From positions 8,789,431-8,853,430 of the forward strand of contig KK106981.1 in NCBI GenBank assembly GCA_000611775.1: a stretch of 64,000 nt of DNA. Reading direction: 5' to 3'. The position numbers and the translations under genes were made by a program. Below the pieces are notes generated by a model. The model made no database searches and was not told the DNA's origin. It was given only the letters and a program-made list of their open reading frames with translations. Positions 55,921-64,000 of this stretch are shown piece after piece. This stretch comes from Umbilicaria muhlenbergii. Lineage: Eukaryota; Ascomycota; Lecanoromycetes; Umbilicariales; Umbilicariaceae. Numbering within the stretch: the stretch's first letter is position 1; every line of letters begins with the position of its first letter.

Positions 55921-58900
55921 ACATTGCAAACGGACGTGCAGCTTCGACAGCAAGGCAGGATACTCGAAACATGCCGCTGTCCACCGGGTCCAACGGGTAT
56001 CCCATCTCGGCAGCGATGCTCATGGACCCAAAGGGCATGAAGCAGCATATGGCGAATGGTACCACGCCCTCAATATTTCATCCTGTCGTCACACATTCCC
56101 CACATTCGTTTCTTCGGCCGCACAGCGAGCCACCTTACTTGTCTACTTTTCCCCTTTCTTTTCACTTAACCTCACATAAGTCCAAGGATGATGCTCATTC
56201 AATGCTCCAAGGTCAAGCCCGTGCGCGGCTCTCTTCAAGTCAGACCGGCCTGAACCCGACCTCACCGCCTCGGTTCGATCCCCGGCAGCTACTGAATCCC
56301 AAGGGCTTTAATTCGAATGAGCGCCACAAAGATGAGGACGAGGACACCTCTTTGCCGGCTTCGCCGAGCGCTGTGCCCAGCACCATCGATTCACATGCAA
56401 CTCAGTCCAATGGTGTACGCAAACGCGATCAACGAGAGGTCGAGAGAGGTATGGGTAGTCTCATAGAACAAGTGCATAACGTCTCGAGGCGGGAAGACCG
56501 GCCTCATAAGAAGCAGAAGAGGGATCACCGGGGCGAGGATACCGAGGAAGAGCAGAGGAAAGCGGTCTTCGCTGGGGGTGGAAAAGGGGGCGATATTGGA
56601 GAGTACATGAAGCAGAAGCGGAGAGAGGGTCAGCTGGACGCTGGGCCAACCAACACCGTGGTAGACTTGACTGCAGGTACCTTGTTAAATTGGCTCACCT
56701 CTAAAAATCCAAGTGCTCACGCTCTGGTTAGGGGACGACGATGACGTTGTGGTCATAAGTGACAACAGCAACAAAGAAGTTTGCTACGGCCGACTTGACA
56801 GCACGAAAGTCCAAGCACACTGCGTCCCGACCCCGAGCACAAAGGCTACTTACCTGACCAAATCTGACTGGCCACTGATGAAGTTGCAATTTCAACGATT
56901 CCCTGGCAATACTCACATCATACGCGTCCTGGATCCAACAGGGAAGGACTTTGGCAACGTGGATGTACGCTCGTCGCTGGGACTGGCACCACTCATGGAT
57001 TCTAGCACTCCGAAAATAAGAGTTCAGGCGCGCCTGGACATTCGGAAGAAGAAGCCTGGCGAGATTCCGGGTAAGCCTTGCTCGGAATACTACAACATGA
57101 CAGTCAACCTTTATGGACCCATGCGAAGTGCCACCAGCGTCGGAAAGTTCCTAAGTCAGAAACAGCTTTGGTTGCGGACGCCCTTCGGAGTTGATTATGG
57201 TATGGAAGTCTGCAATCCGCATGCTCCGAAGATTGCTACTCTTCCAAGAACCGGTCCTTCTACGTCATCTGCAACGCTTCCATCTGGAACGGGATATGTC
57301 ACTCGCACTGTTGAGGAGATTCGGAACGATGTTATTGGCATGTTCGATTCGTTGGAGAAATCCGAGAACCTCCCGGAAATGGAGCCTGATGAGCGCATTA
57401 TTACGTCTCTCCTGGGTCATCAGAAGCAAGGCTTGTACTTCATGACGAACAAAGAAAAGGAGCGAGTGTTTAGTGACAAGGAGGAAGACAACAGCTCATT
57501 GTGGCGTCTTAAGTTCCGGCCGAATGGACAACGCCTGTTCTTTAATGTGATTACTGGCAAGGAGGAGCGGAGCAAGCCTCCAGAGGTCCTTGGAGGCATT
57601 TTGGCCGATATGATGGGTTTGGGTAAGACTTTGACTGTTCTTTCTCTAGTGGTCGGATCCTTGGACGATGCCGAGCAATGGGCAAAACAAGAACCCCCCG
57701 AGCCTAAAGCGGATGAGGACACCACCTTGGTGTTGAATTCGAAGACCACTTTACTCGTATCGCCGCTATCGACAATCGCTAATTGGGAGGAGCAAATCAA
57801 CGCCCACGTCAAGCCAGGAACCCTATCGTACTATATCTACCATGGGAATAACAGATGTACTGACGTTAAGGAGCTGGCAAAGTACGACATGGTGATAACG
57901 ACCTACAGTATCGTATCGAGCGAATTCATTGGACGTAGTAAAAAGAGAGATGTCAGCCCCTTGTTGCAGACCAACTGGTTCCGTATTGTGCTCGATGAAG
58001 CACATATGATTCGGGAGCAATCTACTCGACAATCTCAGGCTATATGTACACTATCAGCGCAACGGCGGTGGGCTGTCACGGGTACGCCGGTGCAGAACAG
58101 GCTTGACGATCTGGGCGCGCTCATCAAATTCCTTCGGGTGAAACCATTCGATGAGAAAGGCGGCTTCACACAGTTCATTCTCAGTCCTTTCAAGTGTGCT
58201 GACCCTGACATTTTGCCGAAACTACGGCTCCTAGTAGATAGCTTTACTCTACGCCGCTTGAAAGACAGAATCGATCTCCCACCTCGGCACGATCAGATCG
58301 TCCGACTTGACTTCAGCGGTGAGGAGCGGGTGTTGTACGACTGGTTTGCGAAAGATTCGGACAACAAGATGAAAATCATTGCAGGCGAACAGAAAAAGAG
58401 TTTGGGCGGAAAGACATACGTACACATTCTGCGGGCCATTCTACGTCTTCGTCTCATCTGTGCTCATGGCAAGGAGCTTTTAGGCGAAGATGATTTGAAG
58501 ATGACCGAGGGTTTCAGCATGAACAACGCCATCGACCTTGAGGAAGAAGACGACGACAAGCCGGCCATGACGGCACGTCAAGCCTACGAGATGCTGATGT
58601 TGTTCAAGGAAACCGACACGGATACTTGCTCTCAGTGTGCACGGAAGATCGGCCCTAAAGAGCCTGTCTCCGAAGACGCATCGAATGGGAAAGATGAAGT
58701 CATCGGATACATGCTGCCTTGTTATCAGGTCGTGTGCAGGGACTGCATAGCGGACTTCAAGAATTCTGTCAAGGACAAGGCCACTATCGACAACCACTTT
58801 GTCTGCCCCTTCTGCGATCAATATCTACGCGTTTCGTATTTTGAGCTAACTCAGGGCGGTATTGAAGATGCAGAGGAAGCTAAAATCATGGCAAAGGAGA

Positions 58901-59487
58901 ATCCAAGACACGCCAAAATCATGGGTAGATACGGTGGACCGCACACCAAAACCAAGGCACTGATCGAGTCGTTGCTGCAGTCAAGAGCAGAAAGTCAGGC
59001 AAACCCCGAGGAGCGACCCATTAAGAGTGTTGTCTTCTCCGGCTGGACTTCCCACCTGGATCTGATCCAGGTCGCTCTAGAGGACAATCAGATCAAGTAT
59101 GTTCGCCTTGACGGTAGGATGACCCGTACCCAGCGTACTGCAGCGCTTGACGCGTTCCGCGATGATCCCGAAGTGCCAGTCATTCTGGTCTCAATCATGG
59201 CTGGCGGTCTCGGTCTGAATTTGACATCTGGCTCGAAAGTATATGTTATGGAGCCACAGTTCAATCCTGCGGCAGAGGCACAAGCTATTGATCGTATCCA
59301 CCGCCTAGGCCAGAAGAGAGAGGTCACTACTACGAGATTTATCATGCGAGATAGTTTCGAGGAGAAAATGCTCGATCTGCAGCGCAAGAAGCAAAACCTA
59401 GCTGATCTTAGTATGAACCGCGGCAAGCTTGACAAAGCCGAGGCAACAAAGCGGAGATTGGAAGAGCTGAGGAGTCTGTTCAAGTAA
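55905..59487 (+). CDS. HLTF/Rad5-like SNF2 ATPase with RING finger and SUMO-interacting motifs
   Basis: Exons 55905-56676 and 56732-59487 (55-nt intron), 1175 residues. Members of this class remodel DNA-protein complexes and act as ubiquitin or SUMO-targeted ligases in replication-stress repair. Order of parts: disordered N-terminus with basic patches; two adjacent hydrophobic-acidic motifs, VVDLT and VVVISD, joined by the splice; a conserved region ending FGVDYGMEVCNPHA; helicase motif I ADMMGLGKT (about 550); DEAH box in VLDEAHMI (about 676); RING finger inserted between the helicase lobes (CSQCARKI to CPFCDQYL, about 890-955); and the helicase C lobe with GGLGLNLTSGSKVYVMEPQFN and IDRIHRLGQKREV. 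All catalytic motifs look intact. I did not find a clear HIRAN domain, so Rad5, Rad16 or Uls1-type orthology stays open. Confidence 0.88.
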
Positions 59488-60006
59488 CCGTCTTCTCGAC
59501 CATGACTCCATCCACTCCGAGTTTCTGCACTGGTCACTGCCACCGCGTTCACCGTCATTGGCTTTCATCCTGCGCATGGCGTACATTGCATCAATCATTG
59601 ATCTCACTCTTGTTCGTTGATCTTCTCCATTATTGGGAGGATCTTATCAGCCTGCTCTGTTATCCGTTCTTTTGCGTCTTACCGGTATACCTAACACCTA
59701 GTATCTTTATCTCACGGCGGACATAAACTTGACACACTCCGGAGTTTTTAGCGGACTAGCCACCTGGGAGGCTCGGAGGATGGCAGTGGGTGCACACCCA
59801 ACTAAAAGGCGTATTCGTGCAGTTGCTTTGCACATAGCTGGCGGCCATAGCGTTCCGGTCTCCTGATAGCGTATCGCGGCGGCCTTCAGCGCATCTACAT
59901 AGAACCGACTGCAAACCCAAGCCTTACTCCCGCCGTGACCATGAAGTGACCAAGCCAACTTTTAAACCAAGCCCACAGACACCAAACGCCCCATTGCATC
60001 TCCCCC
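59488..60006. other. Convergent intergenic region
   Basis: 520 bp, 3' flanks of the SNF2-RING gene and MED21. No gene recognised. Confidence 0.55.
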
Positions 60007-60497
60007 TCAAACCCTTCTCACCCCCCTAATAACCTCATCCAGCCTCTCCAAACATTCCTCCTTCTCCCTCACCGCCTGTCTCCTCTCCTCCTCCACCTCC
60101 CTCAACTCCCGTTCCAGCACGCGAATCCTCTCCTCCTGCTCCTTCTCGCTCGTCCCGATACCCGGCAGTACCGAGATCAGATACTCGATCTGCTGTTCCT
60201 TGAGCACGAGATCGTGGGCGAGTTCGCGCTGGGCGGCGGCGAAGGTGGTGGGGCTGTCGGGCCGCGGCGGGGGAGGGTCTTGCGAGTTGAACTCGGGGGG
60301 CGCGGTTTGGCTGTTGGATGAGGGGAAGGAGGAGGGCGGGTGGTGGGTGGAGATGTAGCGGAGGGAGGCGTAGAATTGGGTTGCTAGCTGGAGGTTGGGT
60401 TAGAGAGGTAGGGGGTTTGAGATTAGGTGAGGGGATAGAGGGTTGGTGGGGTTACCTGATCGAAACAGTCTTGGAGCTGGGTTAGTCGGTCTGCCAT
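60007..60497 (-). CDS. MED21: Mediator subunit 21 (Srb7)
   Basis: Exons on the minus strand: 60497-60456 (14 codons) and 60387-60007, 140 residues; the 68-nt intron has a GTAACC donor and a CTAAC branch. Med21 is an essential subunit of the Mediator middle module and pairs with Med7 through a long coiled coil. The start [21 protein letters not shown] is not spelled in one exon: the intron splits it after FDQ, and splicing rebuilds the family N-terminus. Next come [33 protein letters not shown] and a strongly charged C-terminal helix rich in Glu and Arg. Length and motif order match fungal Med21. Confidence 0.92.
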
Positions 60498-60656
60498 GTT
60501 GGCTGAGGTGGTTGCTTGTTTGTGGTTTGCTGGCGCAGCGGGCAAGGAAACGTGGGGAAAGCACTTTACAACTTCATAGGGCTGAAGACTCGCGCGTCCT
60601 CCGTCCGATCGATTTCGATCCCAGCTCTGTCAAATATTTTTCCGCAAACCTACCAC
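60498..60656. promoter_or_regulatory. Short bidirectional promoter MED21 / RRG7
   Basis: Only 159 bp separate the two start codons. There is no TATA or CCAAT box that I can see; a palindromic GATCGATTTCGATC lies at about 60607-60620. Confidence 0.55.
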
Positions 60657-61433
60657 ATGTTAATGCTGCGCACTCTACGCAAGCAGCTTCGACCATTTCC
60701 ACCCACCAAGCGAATTCCCCACCAAGTCGCCCGCCAACAATCCCACACCTCCAACCCCCCCGACCCAACCCCCGAACCATCCACCGCCCCCCCCGCCCCA
60801 CCCCCCCTCCCACCATCCGCTCCCCACCATGACCTCCCCTCCTTCCTCGCCCACGCCCAGCGCGCATCCCTCTCCCCCACCAGCACAACCTACATCGGCA
60901 CACACTACGAATACCTCTGCCAATCCACCCTGACGCGGCTCTCCCTAACCCTCACGCGCACCGGCGGCCGCTCCGACCACGGCATCGACCTCCTCGGCCA
61001 CTGGACCCTCCCCTCCCACCCGCGCCCCCTCCGCGTCCTCGTGCAGTGCAAAGCGCTCAAGGCCAAAGCCGGGCCGAACCTGATCCGCGAGCTGGAAGGC
61101 GCGGTTGCCGGAGCGCCGGCCGGGTGGCGGGGGGCGGGGACGGTGGCCATGTTGGTGACGACGAGGGCGGCGACCAAGGGGGTGAGGGATGCGGTGGCGA
61201 GGAGTGGGGTTCCGGCTGTGTGGGTCATGGTTGAGGATGTCGGGGACGGGGTGGGGCGGGTGAGGCAGGTGCTGTGGAATGAGAGGGTGGGGGAGATGGG
61301 GCTGGGAGGGGTGGGGGTGCAGGTGAGGTATTTGCCGGGGAGGGCGGGCGAGCCGGTGGAGAGGGAGGTGGTGTTGACTTGGATGGGGGAGGTTTGGGAG
61401 CCGGGTTTCGAGGAGAAGAAGGAGGAGGCTTGA
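60657..61433 (+). CDS. RRG7: Rrg7-like mitochondrial protein (restriction-endonuclease-like fold)
   Basis: Single exon, 258 residues from the ATG at 60657 (a second ATG at 60663 is as good). Yeast Rrg7 is a mitochondrial protein needed for respiratory growth and mitochondrial genome upkeep; its biochemical role is not settled. Seen: a basic presequence-like start (MLRTLRKQLRPFPP), a Pro-rich linker, then GTHYEYLCQSTLTRL, GGRSDHGIDLLGHW and VLVQCKALKAKAGPNLIREL, which recalls the PD-(D/E)xK nuclease layout (D of GIDL, then Q-C-K). The second half of the gene has unusually G-rich codon choice (long GGGG runs), unlike its neighbours; the first half is C-rich. Confidence 0.8.
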   Translation: MLMLRTLRKQLRPFPPTKRIPHQVARQQSHTSNPPDPTPEPSTAPPAPPPLPPSAPHHDLPSFLAHAQRASLSPTSTTYIGTHYEYLCQSTLTRLSLTLTRTGGRSDHGIDLLGHWTLPSHPRPLRVLVQCKALKAKAGPNLIRELEGAVAGAPAGWRGAGTVAMLVTTRAATKGVRDAVARSGVPAVWVMVEDVGDGVGRVRQVLWNERVGEMGLGGVGVQVRYLPGRAGEPVEREVVLTWMGEVWEPGFEEKKEEA

Positions 61434-62024
61434 GTCTGGATTGAGGGTTCTCGACATTCGGTTCACCGTTGGAGCGGATACGCATAGTACCCCTTTGGGA
61501 TCGAAAATATGTCCATGAAACCGAATACGCCGTGAACCAGAACCGAGGCGGTCGTCGCGCACAAGGAGTACAGATTGGGGCAGATCAAAACCAGCTCGAA
61601 CCCTTGACTTTCTGGCCCACGGCTTGGAGCCCCGCAGAACACTTCCCCTCAGCAACTTCTGGTCCATTTGTTCTATATCAAATCGCCATCAAGTCTTGCT
61701 CAAAGGTCGCCACGAACACTCTACCGCTCGCCTTTTCGACCATTCTAAAAACCTCAAACTATCCTAAGCCTACGTATGAACGTCCCCGATCAAAGCTGCT
61801 ACCAGTGGATCCATTCGGACATCGCACATTGGTAGTTATCCTTTGCGGAGAAAGGCGAAGCGATTCAAGCTCCCCGGCGACTGCGGTGGTTAAATAGTGA
61901 CATCATACAATTTACTCATATCAAGGCCCCGGTGCGTACAGCGAGGCCACTATGCCAATGTAAAGAATGCTTCGGTCCGTATATCACGCTTTACCACCAA
62001 ACGCCCCTTCGCTCTTTAAGCCCA
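61434..62024. other. Convergent intergenic region RRG7 / MFS transporter
   Basis: 590 bp of 3' flanks. No further gene recognised. Confidence 0.55.
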
Positions 62025-63987
62025 TTAGGCCTCCCTTCCCCCTTCCCTCGCACTCTTTCTCAACCTAGCCTTGACAACATGTTCATGCCTGATACTCCAG
62101 AGACTAATCCCCACACCCACCAAGCTCGCCCCGAACGTTACCCAGTAGGCACCTCGGTAGCACTTCACTCCATCAGGGCAGTTGCGCCGGCCATCGGGAA
62201 GGATATTGGAGTGGTGATCATAGATTGAGCCGTAGATAAGATTGAATAACTGGCCGAATATAATTGGAGCGAGGGTCATGCAACCCCAGTTCTGCGAGAG
62301 ACCGTTGATGCCAAAGTTTTGAGCTACGAGGGCGGGGTAGACGCCGAAGAGGAAGCCGTATGCCACTGTGATGGAAATTAGAGCTGGGGTTGGGCTGATG
62401 GCGATTACAGAGAAGGGGAAAGCCTCACAGCCTGTCAAACCAGAGACGAAGCCAAGCAAACGCGGATTCTCGATACTGATGCCGCAGACTTGAGCTGCAT
62501 AGAAGGTAGAACTCGCGGCGACTAGGCACCAGTAGCGACTCATCCCGAGCTTCTTGACAATGATGTCCGAACCTACACCTATGCAGAGGTTAGTTTCGGA
62601 ACCATCATCGGAACAGAGGAGGTATGGCTGGTACCACTAGAAAGACGACCGATAAAGCTGCAGATTGACAGAATCGACACATGCGTGAGTTGGCGTTTTT
62701 GGATAAATTCTGGAGTTGCGCTGTCATCGTAGTGGCTCCATAAAGCTTGCGCCTAAACATGGTTAGTGAGAGGTTACAGACGTTGGCACGGAGGGCTTAC
62801 GTCGTTTCCGATGTTGCTAATAAAGTGTCAGCTGATTCGTTGCAGAATCCATGGATGCTTTGGCTTGCACTTACTTGATTGTCATCAATCCAATACCACA
62901 CATAAGTCCCAACATAAGGAAAAGATCCCAGAATTCGAGTTTGGAAAGCAATGCTAAGCCCCGAATATCTAGATGATGTGAGTCATGACCAGCATCAGGC
63001 TTCGAAACATCATCTGGACAAAGGGTTTCTCCAGAGCCTGAGGTCGACGACTTGGACATGAGAGACGAAGTCTCGTCTGTGTCTGGGTCAGAGACCTCAG
63101 ATGCCTCAAATGCCTCGGTATGCGATGAAGCTCTTTTGGAGATGTCGTCGTGAAGCAAAGCCGGATCTGGCATGGTAGCTGACGGCCTACCTGGTTCTTG
63201 TGAAGCCCGTGTAACACTGAGCCTGCTATCCCCCGATTTGGTGCGTTTTAATGGATTCATATCGTTCCGGCCGCGGCCCTCGTGTGTCGGTACTGTAGAG
63301 TAGGCTAACGGATGGTGAACGACTCGGAGGAAGAAGAAGCCCACGAAGCCCATGGTGAAAGTGCCCACCGCGAGGAGAAGAAGAAAGTCCGTGGTATTAT
63401 CGGGAAATGCGATATGGGATATAGTCGCAAAGAAGAATGCACTGAGACCGAATGCAGACAGTGGAAAGGCCGTAGCTGTTCCACGATGATTAGGCCAGTT
63501 CATTGCCGCTGTGGCGGCCGTTAGCTTCCGCAAATTTTGAAGGGCTTCGATATGTGTACCTGTCTTGAGAGAGCCTAAGAACGAGGCCGCACTACCGATA
63601 CCTGTGAGGAAGGCAAAGAAGCAGAGGAATGGCAAAGCCGTCGCTCCAGCTCCCCCGTCGTAGGCTAAGTGGTAATCAGCACCACTGCAGTTGAACCACT
63701 CGACTTGGGAGTCAAGCTCTTACCTCGATGCAGTCCAAAGTATCCAGAACCTAGCGCTAGCGAACCCAAAAGAACACCTGGTCTCGGACCTTTCGAATCG
63801 ACTAGCAAGCCCACCGGTATGCCAGAGCCATACATGCCAACATTGCCAAACACACCCTTCAAAACCTTAGCTTTATGCCCCGATTCCCTTGCTTCATTGG
63901 AGCACTGCCACTCACGATGAGATTGCTTTGAGTAGAAGACAGCTTCAGCTTCTCAGCGAACTGAGGCGCCCATGCCGAGTAGACATA
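62025..63987 (-). CDS. Nodulin-like MFS transporter (YMR155W-like), N-terminus beyond window
   Basis: Minus-strand exons within the window: 63987-63916, 63856-63724, 63664-63560, 63508-62875, 62816-62801, 62752-62635 and 62578-62025, coding for 543 residues. The first exon with the start codon lies past 64000. Nodulin-like major-facilitator proteins have 12 spans; substrates in fungi are unknown (monocarboxylate or vacuolar roles are suggested for relatives). Seen: YVYSAWAPQFAEKL, GIPVGLLVDSKGPRPGVLLG, MNWPNHRGTATAFPLSAFGL (the family signature), a long Ser-rich cytoplasmic loop, SFIGRLSSG with VGSDIIVKKLG, and YGFLFGVYPALVAQNFGI, then the end of the last span. One exon is only 16 nt. The intron 63509-63559 is 51 nt and open in frame. 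Confidence 0.85.
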
Positions 63988-64000
63988 CTAGTCGTTCTGT

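Noticed and set aside
60945-61667. 240-codon minus-strand frame opposite RRG7, rich in His and Pro
   Set aside because: Product of the G-rich RRG7 coding strand; low complexity.
5933-64000. Secondary-metabolite or other functional gene cluster
   Set aside because: No backbone synthase or coherent pathway; the genes are unrelated housekeeping loci.

Overview
The window is nuclear DNA of a filamentous ascomycete (Pezizomycotina). Genes carry many 46-90 nt introns with GTRNGT-like donors and CTRAY branch sites, genes of opposite strands are tightly packed, and the proteins are fungal: TOK1 potassium channel, Zn2Cys6 factor, Spo7, Cld1, Irc3, Rrg7, Spc24. Order or species cannot be fixed from the sequence; no secondary-metabolite cluster, rRNA or tRNA gene was found. 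Exon structures were built by hand from reading frame, splice consensus and remembered family motifs; no search was run.

Region 1 (1-5932) is an AT-rich block of decayed Ty1/copia-type retroelements. It is almost without CpG (one in about 4.8 kb from 1133) although CpA and TpG are common. Inside it sits a 665-bp non-autonomous hAT-like element (471-1135) with 8-bp target duplication, terminal inverted repeats and a 13-bp minisatellite that still holds CpG. The block ends abruptly at the stop codon of SPO7.

Region 2 (5933-54215) is gene-dense euchromatin, in order: SPO7 (-), CLD1-like hydrolase (+), small membrane protein (-), TatD/Scn1 metallohydrolase (+), unknown protein (+), SANT-like protein (+), CTF18 (-), BTB protein (+), TOK1 (+), Zn2Cys6 regulator (-), ETF alpha (-), RSC8/SWI3 (+), SPC24 (-), FIS1 (+), RING-H2 ligase (+), BST1 (-), HAD phosphatase (+), IRC3 (-), RRN5-like (+), LSB6 PI4-kinase (+).

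Region 3 (54216-64000) holds an 856-bp TIR element of unassigned family (54728-55583), an HLTF/Rad5-like SNF2-RING ATPase (+), MED21 (-), RRG7 (+), and a nodulin-like MFS transporter (-) whose first exon lies beyond the window.

The genes are ordinary housekeeping loci rather than one pathway. Themes are mitochondrial function (CLD1, ETF alpha, FIS1, IRC3, RRG7), chromatin and transcription (RSC8, RRN5-like, MED21, SNF2-RING, Zn2Cys6), chromosome transmission (CTF18, SPC24) and lipid/GPI metabolism at ER membranes (SPO7, BST1, LSB6). Several neighbours are head to head and share short promoters (MED21/RRG7 159 bp; IRC3/RRN5 360 bp; SPC24/FIS1 450 bp; ETF alpha/RSC8 484 bp). The most unusual signals are the CpG-void block, the two TIR elements, a 20-nt micro-exon inside a zinc cluster, and a possible non-AUG mitochondrial leader on the Cld1-like hydrolase.
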